Of a stretch of DNA of 64,000 bases, positions 54,055 to 63,717 are shown in pieces; the first letter of the stretch is position 1; each line of letters starts with the position of its first letter. Source of the DNA: Catenovulum sediminis (GTDB taxonomy: Bacteria; Pseudomonadota; Gammaproteobacteria; Enterobacterales; Alteromonadaceae); assembly GCF_040270295.1 (NCBI RefSeq), contig NZ_JBELOE010000212.1; one strand, 5' to 3'. The translations under genes were made by a program, and so were the position numbers. The notes below the pieces were generated by a model, which was given only the letters and a program-made list of their open reading frames with translations, was not told where the DNA came from and did no database searches.

Positions 54055-54984
54055 ATTTTCTGCAAAACCAAAGTCACTGGGTTGAAACCAGTACTTTTTG
54101 TTTTTCCAATCCGTGTCTTCAGGGAGAGAAGGGTTTGGGATATTGATATAGCGCACGTCAGCAGATTGTTCTAGCGGAAAAATATGAGCGGTTAACAAGT
54201 GACTTTGCATATGCCTTAAAAACTCACCATTTTCAATCATGGCGTTGAGCCCATCCTCTATCCACGCGGCTAAAGTTTCCTTGCTTTTCGGGGTGAAAAA
54301 ATAAACCGCAAACGGATAGTGAAGGACTATTTTTTCGTAGTGCACTAAATTCGGGTAGCGGTTTTTGCGTACACTAACCTCGTTATATCCATCGTGGTAA
54401 GCACGGGGAAAATAGTCACAGCGTTTGGCATGAACACGTTTAAAAATATTTTCATACATGGTGTTCACCACTACAGGTAAGTCTGATGCCTGTAATATTC
54501 GAATATCTGGCCAGTGAGCACCCAAACAAGCCGTTTGTTGTTTAAGTGCCAGCAACGAGGCGATGTTATCAAACTTTTCGATAGAGTCTTTGTGGATGAT
54601 AAACCGTCGATAGCCAATTAAACCTTTTGACGTCGGAATGCGAATAGCGCGCATGTCTCTTTCTTTCTTAGCATCCGTGCCAAACCAGTATACGTCTACT
54701 TTTTCGCCCTTAGTCACTTCGTAATTAGCACGCGCTTCTGGCATATGTAGAGAGGTTTTGATAATGGGTATCGCTCGCCCATTAGCACCATGGATTAAGG
54801 CTTTTTTTAACAAACTCGTATGGTATTCATGACCGATATCAAGATTTGATCTAGGTTGCGGAATATATACAGCTTCAATAGCCAATACGTGATTCACGCT
54901 CAACAGAACAGCGATTATACCCGTCAATAAAAGTCGCAAATTTACCACCGAAAAATTCGAATATAGTTCATTAAGTATAGGCAA
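54034..54984 (-). CDS. Periplasmic solute-binding-like protein, unknown ligand
   Basis: 316 residues. A signal segment (LRLLLTGIIAVLLSVNHVLA) lies after a 16-residue lead, so the real start may be internal. The mature part has the outline of a type-II solute-binding protein: YWFGTD, RIPTSKGLIGYRRFIIHKDS and a hinge-like VLHYPFAVYFFTPKS. No transporter genes adjoin it, and related orphan proteins in this order are often annotated only as hypothetical. Ligand and role unknown. Confidence 0.65.
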   Translation of the reverse strand: MPILNELYSNFSVVNLRLLLTGIIAVLLSVNHVLAIEAVYIPQPRSNLDIGHEYHTSLLKKALIHGANGRAIPIIKTSLHMPEARANYEVTKGEKVDVYWFGTDAKKERDMRAIRIPTSKGLIGYRRFIIHKDSIEKFDNIASLLALKQQTACLGAHWPDIRILQASDLPVVVNTMYENIFKRVHAKRCDYFPRAYHDGYNEVSVRKNRYPNLVHYEKIVLHYPFAVYFFTPKSKETLAAWIEDGLNAMIENGEFLRHMQSHLLTAHIFPLEQSADVRYINIPNPSLPEDTDWKNKKYWFQPSDFGFAENKKPALN

Positions 54985-55017
54985 CGAACACTTGTTGCGT
55001 GTAATTGATTAAGCAGG

Positions 55018-56349
55018 CTAACTGCCTGCTATTTGCATTTCTTCTACCAGCACAGAGCCACATTGGATACTGCCTTTTTGGTCTATGTCATCACCTATAG
55101 CGACAATGTTTTTGAACATATCTTGCAATTTTCCGGCAATCGTTATTTCACTAACAGGGTATTGAATGATGCCGTTTTCTACCCAAAAACCGGCTGCGCC
55201 GCGAGAGTAATCCCCTGTGACTAAGTTAACCCCTTGGCCCATCATTTCGGTGACTAACAGCCCTGTTCCAAGTTTTTTTAACATGGCATCAAAATTACCA
55301 CCGCCAGCGGCCACAAGCCAGTTATGAATGCCGCCAGCATGGCCGGTTGAGGCCAGTTTTAATTTCCGAGCAGCATAACTACTGAGTAACCAAGTGTTGA
55401 GCACACCATTGCTGACAATATCGCGTTTTTGTGTTGCGACGCCCTCTGAATCAAATGCCCGGCTCGATAGCCCTTGCAAAATAAAAGGGTCTTCTTGAAT
55501 ATTTAACCATTCAGGAAATACTTGTGTGCCTTTGGCATCCAGTAAAAAGGTTGCTTTACGATATAAATTTCCCCCACTGATAGCACCAATAAAATGGCCA
55601 AACAAACTGCTGGCGATTTCACTGTTAAACAACACAGGTACTTTTGCTGTGTTTATTTTACGGGCGTTTAGTCTAGCTAATACATCTTTAGCCGCGCGTG
55701 TTCCGACAATTTCTGGCGCTTCTAGATGAGACATGACGCGTGACACAGTATAGGCGTAATCTCGCTGCATATCATCCGTATCACTGGCAATCAGCGAACA
55801 GCTTAAACTATGCCGAGAACTTGGATAAGCAGCAATTAAACCTGTGCTATTACCATAGACTTTAAAGCCTTGATGAGATGAAAAAGAAGCACCATCGCTG
55901 TTATTTATTTTTTCGCTTTTTTCTAAACCCGCTTTTTCACAAGCCAGCGTCATAGCAATGGCATCTTCGGTTGAGATGTCAGATGGATGATATAAATCCA
56001 AATCCGGTATTTGCTCTGCATTCACCATCAACTCAGGATCGGCCATACCGGTAAAAGGGTCTTCCGATGTGTATTTAGCAATATTGCAAGCGGCTTCGAC
56101 CGTTTGTTTTAGTGCTTCAGGCGATAAATCAGACGTTGAAGCACTGCCTTTTTGTTTCCCCATCCAAACAGCGATACCTAATGCACCACCATAATCATAT
56201 TCCACGGTTTCCAGTTCTTGCATTCTGCAACCTACTGAAATGCCTTGTTGTTTTGAAATAGAGACTTCACACGCACTGGCGCCTAATTTTTTTGCTAACG
56301 CCACTGCATCTGCGACAGCTTGTTTAACTTGATTCATTTCTTGCAGCAT
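55018..56349 (-). CDS. pmbA: Metalloprotease subunit PmbA/TldE
   Basis: 443-residue cytosolic TldE/PmbA protein that works with TldD in peptide maturation and antitoxin breakdown. Family landmarks are EVSISKQQGISVGCRMQELETVEYD near the start, VPVLFNSEIASSLFGHFIGAISGG and MGQGVNLVTGDYSRGAAGFW near the end. TldE lacks the zinc motif, as here. It is divergent from darP, a conserved arrangement. tldD is not in the window. Confidence 0.95.
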   Translation of the reverse strand: MLQEMNQVKQAVADAVALAKKLGASACEVSISKQQGISVGCRMQELETVEYDYGGALGIAVWMGKQKGSASTSDLSPEALKQTVEAACNIAKYTSEDPFTGMADPELMVNAEQIPDLDLYHPSDISTEDAIAMTLACEKAGLEKSEKINNSDGASFSSHQGFKVYGNSTGLIAAYPSSRHSLSCSLIASDTDDMQRDYAYTVSRVMSHLEAPEIVGTRAAKDVLARLNARKINTAKVPVLFNSEIASSLFGHFIGAISGGNLYRKATFLLDAKGTQVFPEWLNIQEDPFILQGLSSRAFDSEGVATQKRDIVSNGVLNTWLLSSYAARKLKLASTGHAGGIHNWLVAAGGGNFDAMLKKLGTGLLVTEMMGQGVNLVTGDYSRGAAGFWVENGIIQYPVSEITIAGKLQDMFKNIVAIGDDIDQKGSIQCGSVLVEEMQIAGS

Positions 56350-56446
56350 AATTCACACACATCAATACAAAGGTTATAGCTTAGTGTAACATAGTCAGCG
56401 AGATAGATTATATTTAGTAGATTGACGGGTCATTAAAGAACCAATT

Positions 56447-56977
56447 ATGAATGATGAATGGCAAAATCCATCCGATCCGGATGAAGAAATTATTTATGTA
56501 AGCAAATCTGAGTTAAAACGAGATTCGCAAGAAAGTCAGCATTTAGCAGACAAAATACTGAATTTATCGGCCAGTAACTTGGCTAAAATTCCATTAGATG
56601 ATGATGTACAAGCGGCAGTTAATGTTGCACTTAAAATAAAAAATAAGCATGGTGCCTATCGCAGACAAGTCAACTTTGTTGGTAAGTTATTGCGCATGCG
56701 TGACGTGGAAGATATTCAATTAGCGCTGAGTAAAATTGAAAACCAGCACCTTGTTGCTAATCAGCATTTTCATAAACTGGAAAAGCTGAGAGATCGAATT
56801 ATAAACGAAGGTGATGAAGCCATTAATCGGCTATTAGAGCTGCATCCTGATATGGAACGCAGTAAGCTTAGGCAACTGGCGCGTCAGGCGAAAAAAGAGC
56901 AAACGCAAAACAAGGCGCCAAAAGCTGCACGTCAGATCTTCCAATATTTAAAAGAGTTTATTCCTGAAACAAAATAG
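56447..56977 (+). CDS. darP: Ribosome-associated protein DarP (YjgA)
   Basis: 176-residue basic/acidic helical protein that assists late 50S ribosomal subunit assembly. Typical segments are PDEEIIYVSKSELKRDS, GAYRRQVNFVGKLLR and RLLELHPDMERSKLRQLARQA. Conserved divergent partner of pmbA. Confidence 0.93.
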   Translation: MNDEWQNPSDPDEEIIYVSKSELKRDSQESQHLADKILNLSASNLAKIPLDDDVQAAVNVALKIKNKHGAYRRQVNFVGKLLRMRDVEDIQLALSKIENQHLVANQHFHKLEKLRDRIINEGDEAINRLLELHPDMERSKLRQLARQAKKEQTQNKAPKAARQIFQYLKEFIPETK

Positions 56978-57260
56978 AGTTGGTTGATTAATCTGCATAT
57001 CACCCAGATCACTAGGTTAAATGTGTCATTTAGTATTGTCCCTGCAGTTATGTGTATTAAAGTGACATAGCTGCTGCGTGCGGCATATCGTTAATAGAAA
57101 ATGTTTAAAACACACTGGGCTCTGGCAGGCGCTTTTAAGCGACCATTATCCATCAAACCTTTGTTGGTGAGTAACAGATTAAAATAGCCTACCGTTTAAA
57201 AAGTGAAGACAAACTCGAACTTTAAAAATGAACAGACCCAGCTTTTTGTGCTTTTCAGTT

Positions 57261-57626
57261 TTATACTTTTGCTTTGTCAGTATAAGGTGGCCAACCTAAA
57301 GGTTTACCTGCTAGCATGTGTAAGTGAATATGATAAACCGACTGCCCACCATGTTCGTTGCAGTTCATCACGACCCGATAACCATCGTCTGCAACACCTT
57401 GCTGTTTTGCGATTTTCGCTGCGACAACATACAAATGCCCCACCAACTCACGCTTGTCTTCAGTGATATCATTGATAGTCGCAATGGGTTGCTTTGGAAT
57501 AATTAAACAATGCAAGGGGGCTTGAGGGTTGATATCTTTAAAAGCCAACGTTAACTCGTCTTCATAAATAATATCTGCCGGGATCTCTCGATTGATAATT
57601 TTAGTAAAAATAGTTTCTTGGGACAT
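57261..57626 (-). CDS. hinT: HIT-family purine nucleoside phosphoramidase
   Basis: 121-residue HIT protein with the catalytic HIHLH motif in GGQSVYHIHLHMLAG near residue 100. IINREIPADIIYEDE is the typical start. GGAGACC precedes the ATG. It hydrolyses adenosine phosphoramidates. It stands alone; the 283 bases before darP's end hold nothing I can name. Confidence 0.93.
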   Translation of the reverse strand: MSQETIFTKIINREIPADIIYEDELTLAFKDINPQAPLHCLIIPKQPIATINDITEDKRELVGHLYVVAAKIAKQQGVADDGYRVVMNCNEHGGQSVYHIHLHMLAGKPLGWPPYTDKAKV

Positions 57627-57714
57627 ACAAGGTCTCCTTGTTTGAAATAAACTTTTCGATGATTGCTATCGTATAAATAGATTATCTTATCTTGCCGGGA
57701 TTTACTAAGATTAT

Positions 57715-57862
57715 AGCTTCGAGCTTCGAGCTTCGAGCTTCGAGCTTCGAGCTTCGAGCTACGAGCTACGAGCTACGAGCTACGAGCTTCGAGCTACGAG
57801 CTACGAGCTACGAGCTACGAGCTATGAGTTTTGAGCTATGAGTTTTGAGCTATGAGTTTCAA
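57715..57862. repeat. Heptanucleotide array, units GAGCTTC / GAGCTAC
   Basis: About seventeen 7-bp units in tandem from 57715 to about 57833, shifting from AGCTTCG to AGCTACG types and then to degenerate GAGCTATGAGTTTT and CAAGTTACAAG units. The AGCT core is kept throughout the regular part. Same repeat family as 242-268 and 551-613. Confidence 0.88.
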
Positions 57863-58057
57863 GTTACAAGTGGAAAGTCACAAGCTGCAAGATTTATGTA
57901 GGTCGCGCCTTTAGGCCGACACTTTGAAGCGATGAGCTACAAGTTGTAAGTTACAAGCTGTGTAGGTCGATCCTTTAGGCCGACGATTGCGAGCTACGAG
58001 TTTCAAGTTGCAAGTGGAAAGTTACAAGATTTATGTAGGTCGCGCCTTTAGGCCGAC
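57863..58057. repeat. Three direct REP palindromes with shared flanks
   Basis: GTAGGTCGCGCCTTTAGGCC and its variants at 57898-57920, 57962-57984 and 58035-58057, all in the same orientation. The first and third are preceded by nearly the same flank (AAGTGGAAAGT then ACAAG and ATTTAT), so a larger unit has been duplicated. This fills the 490-base gap between the HIT gene and gor. Confidence 0.85.
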
Positions 58058-58118
58058 AATTTTCAAGTATGTATTAGTTTAAACGGTTAATCATTAAATT
58101 TAAAAAATGGAAAATATT

Positions 58119-59468
58119 ATGACTCAACATTTCGACTTTATTTCTATTGGCGGTGGAAGTGGTGGTATTGCCAGTGCAAACCGCGCGGCTAAATTAGGCA
58201 AAAAAGCAGCTGTTATCGAGGCTAAATATGTCGGTGGTACCTGTGTTAATGTTGGCTGTGTACCGAAAAAAGCCATGTGGTATGCGGGGCAAATTGCAGA
58301 TGCGATGAAATATGCGGCGGATTACGGGTTTGATATTGAGCAAAAAGGTTTAAATTGGGAAAAACTGGTCAGCAACAGGCAAGCTTATATTGAACGGATC
58401 CACGCTTCATACAATCGCGGTTTTGCCAACAACGGCGTGACTTTAATTAATGGCTTTGCCAAATTTAAAGATGCCCATACAGTTGAAGTGAATGGTACTT
58501 TATATACCGCCGATCATATTGTAATCGCCACCGGAGGTCGACCCAGCATACCCAATATTTCGGGCGCGGAATTAGGCATCACCTCAGATGGCTTTTTTGA
58601 ACTGAATGAGCAACCTAAAAGTGTCGCTGTGATTGGCGCTGGTTATATCGCGGTTGAGTTAGCAGGTGTGATGCATGCATTAGGCTCTGAAACTCACCTT
58701 GTTGTGCGTAAAGATAAACCACTGCGTGATTTTGATGATTTAATGTCAGACACACTCGTGGATGTCATGAAAGAAGAAGGGCCGAAGTTACATACACACT
58801 CAACCCCTAAAGCAATTGAAAAATGTAGCTCAGGTGAGCTCATTGTACAGTTTGAAAATGGTCAAAGCTTACCACCGGTTGAATGCGTGATTTGGGCAAT
58901 AGGTCGGGCGCCAGCGGTCGATAATATAAATCTTGAAGCGGCAGGGGTTAAATTAGATGAAAAAGGTTTCATCGCTACAGATGAATACCAAAACACTAAT
59001 GTGCAAGGCATATACGCTGTTGGTGACAATACCGGGCGAATTGCACTCACGCCTGTAGCCGTGGCTGCTGGTAGACGTTTATGTGAGCGCTTGTTCAACG
59101 GCAAAAGTGATTTGAAGCTAGATTACAATAATGTAGCAACTGTGGTATTTAGTCATCCCCCAATTGGCACGGTAGGGTTAACTGAAATTCAGGCTAAAGA
59201 AGCGTTTGGTGAGGGGGCTGTTAAAGTCTATACCTCGCAATTTACCGCTTTATATCAAGCGATGACACAGCATAGACAGCCGACTAAGATGAAACTAGTT
59301 TGTGTGGGCCCTGAAGAAAAAATTGTCGGTATTCATAGTATTGGTTTTGGTTCAGACGAATTGCTGCAAGGTTTTGCGGTGGCATTAAAAATGGGCGCGA
59401 CAAAAGCTGATTTTGATAACACGGTGGCGATCCACCCTACTTCAGCCGAAGAATTTGTCACCATGTGA
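58119..59468 (+). CDS. gor: Glutathione reductase
   Basis: 449-residue NADPH-dependent flavoenzyme that keeps glutathione reduced. FAD fold ISIGGGSGGIASANRA near the start, redox disulfide GGTCVNVGCVPKK near residue 41, NADPH fold GAGYIAVELAG near 170 and the C-terminal HPTSAEEFVTM with the catalytic histidine. Start set at 58119, after GGAAAAT; an ATG four codons upstream is possible. Immediately preceded by the repeat island. Confidence 0.96.
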   Translation: MTQHFDFISIGGGSGGIASANRAAKLGKKAAVIEAKYVGGTCVNVGCVPKKAMWYAGQIADAMKYAADYGFDIEQKGLNWEKLVSNRQAYIERIHASYNRGFANNGVTLINGFAKFKDAHTVEVNGTLYTADHIVIATGGRPSIPNISGAELGITSDGFFELNEQPKSVAVIGAGYIAVELAGVMHALGSETHLVVRKDKPLRDFDDLMSDTLVDVMKEEGPKLHTHSTPKAIEKCSSGELIVQFENGQSLPPVECVIWAIGRAPAVDNINLEAAGVKLDEKGFIATDEYQNTNVQGIYAVGDNTGRIALTPVAVAAGRRLCERLFNGKSDLKLDYNNVATVVFSHPPIGTVGLTEIQAKEAFGEGAVKVYTSQFTALYQAMTQHRQPTKMKLVCVGPEEKIVGIHSIGFGSDELLQGFAVALKMGATKADFDNTVAIHPTSAEEFVTM

Positions 59469-59498
59469 TCAAAAGTCATGTAGTTAAAGCATGTCATT

Positions 59499-59549
59499 AA
59501 AGAGAGCGGCTAAACTTATTATCCTGATTTTAAACGCTCTCTTTTTTAT
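59499..59549 (+). terminator. Rho-independent terminator of gor
   Basis: AAAGAGAGCG and CGCTCTCTTT form a perfect 10-bp stem with a 26-base loop and a following TTTTTTATTTT run. The remaining 227 bases up to the kinase gene hold its promoter region but no element I can name with confidence. Confidence 0.85.
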
Positions 59550-59776
59550 TTTAGAGCGGCAAATTTAACGGGCAAAAATTTAAGCTACTTAAATTGGTTG
59601 AGGGTGGTATTTGGCAAGTTGTAATCTTTTGTATTAAATTTAGACGACTATTCTATTAAGCGGTATGTCATTGTTATGATACTGTTCAATTGTTGTTGGA
59701 AGGCTGGTTAGTGACTAAAAGCGAGTCTTTAATCGCACTGAGTAAAAACCAATAGTTAGGAGTATATTTTTATACA

Positions 59777-61687
59777 ATGATTAAGTTTCGTTTAAGCCAA
59801 GCCGTTTTGATATTTCTGGCACTATCTGTTTGTGTTGTGCTGATAAATATTTTTGTTGTCATCAGTAGTCAAAACGCCGCCAATAAAAACGAAGAGTGGT
59901 TGATACATACATATGAAGTACTAGATCTAACGCAATTGCTTTTAGGTAGTGTAAAAAATGGGGAAACTGGGCAACGCGGATTTTTATTAACCTCAGATGA
60001 GGCCTACCTAGAGCCTTATTATCAGGGCTATCAACAGGTTTTTGATACTTTGCAGACATTAACGCAAAAAACTGCGGATAATCCCAGACAACAGCAAAGT
60101 TTGGCGCAATTATCTGAACTTATTCGAGAAAAATTTGCAGAGTTAAAGTTGACCATTCAATTAAGCGAGCAAGGACAAAGTGAACGAGCGTTACAATTGG
60201 TAAACAGCCATCAAGGCAAACAATTGATGGAAAAAATTAGACGCCAAATCAATGCCTTTGAAGCGGAAGAAAGGCAGCTGCTTGAGAAAAGGCGCCATGC
60301 ATTTGAAAAAAGCAAAAAACTGAGCCGAAATGTTATTCTTTTTGCTGACGCAATATTATTCAGTATTGTGATTATTTCAATTCTTGTCATGAAACGAAGA
60401 GTTATCGATCCGGTTGTTTCTCTCACCCGTCAAGCCCAACTGAATACAGACAGGGGGCAACGCAATTTTAGAGTGCAGGATTCAGGCACTGAAGTTGATA
60501 TGTTGGCCAAGACGTTGCAGAACATGAGTGATGATCTGTATCGTTCTATCATCGAGTTGCAAGAAGCTAAAGCAAAAGCCGATTCTAGTGCAAAAATAAA
60601 AAGTGAATTTTTAGCGAATATGAGTCATGAAATTCGCACGCCATTGAATGGTATTTATGGAGCGCTGCAATTGTTGTCTGATGAGGTCGATAGTGAAAAA
60701 GGTAAAGATATTTTAGATAAAGCTAAATTCTCAGCCATATCTCTGATAACAATTGTGAATGACACACTGGATTTTTCTAAAATGGAGGCGGGTAAGCTAG
60801 AGATCTCTAATACTGAGTTCAGCTTGTCTGAATTAATGGAATATTTGTTATCAGATATGGGGATGCAGGCGCATAAAAAAGGCTTAAAAATCACTATCTC
60901 AAATAATGTGCAGCACAACTATTGGATTGGTGATCCTGTTCGGGTAAAGCAAATTTTAATTAACATCTTGTCAAACGCAATAAAATTTACCCGTGATGGG
61001 AGTATTGAGGTTAATTTAACGCAAGACGCTCACCGAGGGGGTATACAGTTTACGATCCAAGATTCAGGCATCGGAATGAATCAAGAGCAGTTAAGTCGCT
61101 TGTTTGAACGATTTGAACAGGCCGATCAATCGACTTCCAGAAAATATGGGGGTACAGGTTTAGGCATGTCAATTACTAAATTTTTGGTTGGCTTGATGCA
61201 TGGAACGATTGAAGTGAGCAGCGAAGAAGGAAAAGGAACAAGATGCATCATTTCATTGCCATTGAAAAAGGCTGAGAACTTAGTACAAAAAGATGTTTTC
61301 GCAGATATTGGCCACATCGACTTTAATGACAAACGCATCTTAATTGCCGAAGATAATGAAATAAACCGCATGATTATTGAAGAAATGCTCATCGCGACAG
61401 GCGCTTCATTGGTGCTTGTAGAAAACGGCTTGATCGCACTCGAAAAATTTAAAGCTGAGTTATTTGATTTGGTGCTGATGGACATTCAAATGCCTGAAAT
61501 GGATGGGGTCGAGGCTTGTAAGAAAATCAAACAGTACAAAGCTAAGGTACCCGTGATAGCCTTGACAGCCAATGTAATGAAAGAAGACAGGCTATTATAC
61601 GAACAAACAGGCTTTGACAATTTTTTAGCGAAGCCAATAGACAGAAACGCTTTGCTCCGGCTACTCTCAAATTATCTGAATAACTAA
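59777..61687 (+). CDS. Hybrid histidine kinase with CHASE3 sensor
   Basis: 636 residues. Transmembrane segment about 9-31; extracytoplasmic CHASE3 domain about 35-180 (GETGQRGFLLTSDEAYLEPY); second membrane segment about 187-206; HAMP to about 260; HisKA with phospho-histidine H284 in NMSHEIRTPLNG; ATPase with N box NILSNAIKF, DSGIGM and GGTGLGMSI; and a C-terminal receiver with phosphoacceptor D569 in VLMDIQMPEMDG. No histidine phosphotransfer domain is attached and none is adjacent, so the next relay step is unknown. Confidence 0.93.
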   Translation: MIKFRLSQAVLIFLALSVCVVLINIFVVISSQNAANKNEEWLIHTYEVLDLTQLLLGSVKNGETGQRGFLLTSDEAYLEPYYQGYQQVFDTLQTLTQKTADNPRQQQSLAQLSELIREKFAELKLTIQLSEQGQSERALQLVNSHQGKQLMEKIRRQINAFEAEERQLLEKRRHAFEKSKKLSRNVILFADAILFSIVIISILVMKRRVIDPVVSLTRQAQLNTDRGQRNFRVQDSGTEVDMLAKTLQNMSDDLYRSIIELQEAKAKADSSAKIKSEFLANMSHEIRTPLNGIYGALQLLSDEVDSEKGKDILDKAKFSAISLITIVNDTLDFSKMEAGKLEISNTEFSLSELMEYLLSDMGMQAHKKGLKITISNNVQHNYWIGDPVRVKQILINILSNAIKFTRDGSIEVNLTQDAHRGGIQFTIQDSGIGMNQEQLSRLFERFEQADQSTSRKYGGTGLGMSITKFLVGLMHGTIEVSSEEGKGTRCIISLPLKKAENLVQKDVFADIGHIDFNDKRILIAEDNEINRMIIEEMLIATGASLVLVENGLIALEKFKAELFDLVLMDIQMPEMDGVEACKKIKQYKAKVPVIALTANVMKEDRLLYEQTGFDNFLAKPIDRNALLRLLSNYLNN

Positions 61688-61852
61688 AATAAATAATAGT
61701 GGATATTGCATAGATGACGGCTGTAGCAAGCCCATAGAGGCTAAGATGCTCTCAGCATTTGTCGTTAGTGTTGCTCTCTATGTCTCGTTTTTTGTTCATT
61801 TTCTCGTTATTATCTTGCCTTTAAAAATATTCTTTGAAGGAAATATAAAAAC

Positions 61853-63055
61853 ATGAAACGGAAAATAAGTCTTTTGTGCGTTTTTATGTGCACCCTGCTT
61901 ATGATTACCAGTTGTGCGAACACACAGAAAACGAAAGGGAAGCGATATAAAATTAATGCCAATGTAGCAGTACCCAATAGCACTGAGATCGCTGTGTATA
62001 TACCACAAGCATTTCAAGATATGGAGTATTGGGTCGCAGGCTCTTGGCATAAACCCGGTTTGGCGATGCGAGAAGCGTTAAATAAGTCATTTGGCCAATA
62101 TTTCACCTCAGCCAAATGGTTTGATAGAAAATCAACCGAGCAAGCCAGGTTATTCTTAGATCTCAACCCAGACTGGGATTTTGAAGGTGGAAAAGTGATA
62201 TTTAACACAAAGTATTCTTTGTTAGATGCTGCTGGTAATGAAATCGCTTCAGGTAGTTACAAAGAGTCGAGTGGGATTAACTATCATCAAAGTGAAGCGG
62301 GTTATTACAACGCGGCTTATAAAGCTTTTCAACGCTTGGCGGTCAATATTTTAAATTCACAACAGCCAAGTAAAGAAAAATTTGTAAATCTTCTCGCGAT
62401 GAACAAACTTGATTTAAATAAATTAATAGATAAAGAAAAGCCGACAAGCAGTGGAACGGGTTTTTTTGTTAATGCAGAAGGTGATGTTGTCACCGCAAAT
62501 CATGTGGTAGACGATTGTTTAATCGTTAAAGTTAAGAGTGAAAATGGACTATCGGATGCTCACATTGAAAATAGTAGCCGTTTGTTGGATGTTGCAACGT
62601 TAAGAACCGCCCAAGCGACTGAGCATTATGTGAGTTTTCGCAAAGGACATGAAATAAAACTGGGTGAAAAAATAACAACAGTTAGTTATCCATTAAAGGG
62701 GTTATTGGCGAGCTCACCAAACATGACTTTTGGCAATGTGACTTCTCACAAGGCATTAAGTGGCTCTTTAGGCTTATTTCAATTTAGTGCCCCTATTCAA
62801 CCGGGATCAAGTGGCGGGGCGATTGTGTCAGATGGTTCGGAGTTATTGGGCGTCGTTACAAGCACGTTAAATATTAAAGAGTTGGCTAAAGAGGGTGTTA
62901 TTCCGCAAAACGTTAATTTCGCTTTGGAAGCAAAATACTTAAAGAAGTTTTTCGATAAATATAAAGTGAATTATACCGAGTTAGAAACTCCTGCGGTTGG
63001 GAATTCTAGTGAAAAAGCTTTGAACGCGTCTGCGCAAATTGCTTGTTATCAGTAA
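61853..63055 (+). CDS. Trypsin-like serine protease lipoprotein
   Basis: 400 residues. Lipoprotein signal with lipobox MITSC (C21). Residues about 30-170 are a separate domain of unknown function. From about 195 it has the trypsin-2 fold: catalytic H217 in VVTANHVVD, D246 in LLDVATL, and S320 in QPGSSGGAI. No PDZ domain follows, which separates it from DegP. It is 12 bases from the next gene, and the two look co-transcribed. Confidence 0.85.
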   Translation: MKRKISLLCVFMCTLLMITSCANTQKTKGKRYKINANVAVPNSTEIAVYIPQAFQDMEYWVAGSWHKPGLAMREALNKSFGQYFTSAKWFDRKSTEQARLFLDLNPDWDFEGGKVIFNTKYSLLDAAGNEIASGSYKESSGINYHQSEAGYYNAAYKAFQRLAVNILNSQQPSKEKFVNLLAMNKLDLNKLIDKEKPTSSGTGFFVNAEGDVVTANHVVDDCLIVKVKSENGLSDAHIENSSRLLDVATLRTAQATEHYVSFRKGHEIKLGEKITTVSYPLKGLLASSPNMTFGNVTSHKALSGSLGLFQFSAPIQPGSSGGAIVSDGSELLGVVTSTLNIKELAKEGVIPQNVNFALEAKYLKKFFDKYKVNYTELETPAVGNSSEKALNASAQIACYQ

Positions 63056-63067
63056 GGGATGTGACAA

Positions 63068-63652
63068 ATGAATATCATTTATAAATTGACTTCGACAGTT
63101 ATCTTGTCATTAGGCTTAAGTTGTAACTTGTTTGCGAATGACAACGCAGTTGGCAAAATGAGCGAGTCTGAAGTGTCGGCTAAATTGCCTGAGATACGTT
63201 TTATCAGTAATTTAAAAGATGAAGATAGTTTTGAGCCGTTGAAGCAACAAGCCATTTTAGCCAATTTAAGCCAGTCGGCGCCGGGGTGTCCTTTGTCTTT
63301 GGTCGTTTCGGTTGAAACACCCAGCACCAGTGGTGGCGATGCGGCGGCCTTTACATCAATTATGTTATCGGCGAGCACTTTAGGTGTGGTGCCTGTTGTC
63401 AGCAATAATGATGTTATTATTCGCTACCAAATTAAAGTGAACGGTGAGACTTTATCTGAGTATTCTTATTCAAATAACTTCACGGATACTGACTTTTTTT
63501 GGGCGATGGATTTTGGATTGAGTGACGAAGCGAAACAATGGGTTGTTTCAACAACCGAAACTTTTGCACAAGATTTATCAACAGATGAAAAATTAGCAGA
63601 ATTGCTAAATGAATATGCATATTATTTCTCTGATTTAATCAAAGAGTCATAA
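63068..63652 (+). CDS. Exported protein of unknown function
   Basis: 194 residues with signal MNIIYKLTSTVILSLGLSCNLFA. No family recognised. It has one cysteine in PGCPLSLVVSVE and a mixed strand pattern. Because it directly follows the protease lipoprotein gene and is exported, it could be its partner or substrate; this is only a context guess. Confidence 0.75.
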   Translation: MNIIYKLTSTVILSLGLSCNLFANDNAVGKMSESEVSAKLPEIRFISNLKDEDSFEPLKQQAILANLSQSAPGCPLSLVVSVETPSTSGGDAAAFTSIMLSASTLGVVPVVSNNDVIIRYQIKVNGETLSEYSYSNNFTDTDFFWAMDFGLSDEAKQWVVSTTETFAQDLSTDEKLAELLNEYAYYFSDLIKES

Positions 63653-63674
63653 GCTTAGCCATATATTGATGATA

Positions 63675-63706
63675 AATGCCATCTCATCATTAATAGAGAT
63701 GGCATT
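63675..63706. terminator. Hairpin between convergent genes
   Basis: AATGCCATCTC and GAGATGGCATT pair perfectly over 11 bases around a 10-base loop. It lies between two converging genes and probably ends transcription from both, though the T-runs are weak. Confidence 0.7.
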
Positions 63707-63717
63707 GACGATTAAAA

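Noticed and set aside
57072..57199. Short 28-codon frame after darP
   Set aside because: No ribosome binding site or conservation argument; too short to support.
57715..57862. Possible CRISPR-like array
   Set aside because: Units are 7 bp with no spacers and no cas genes are present.
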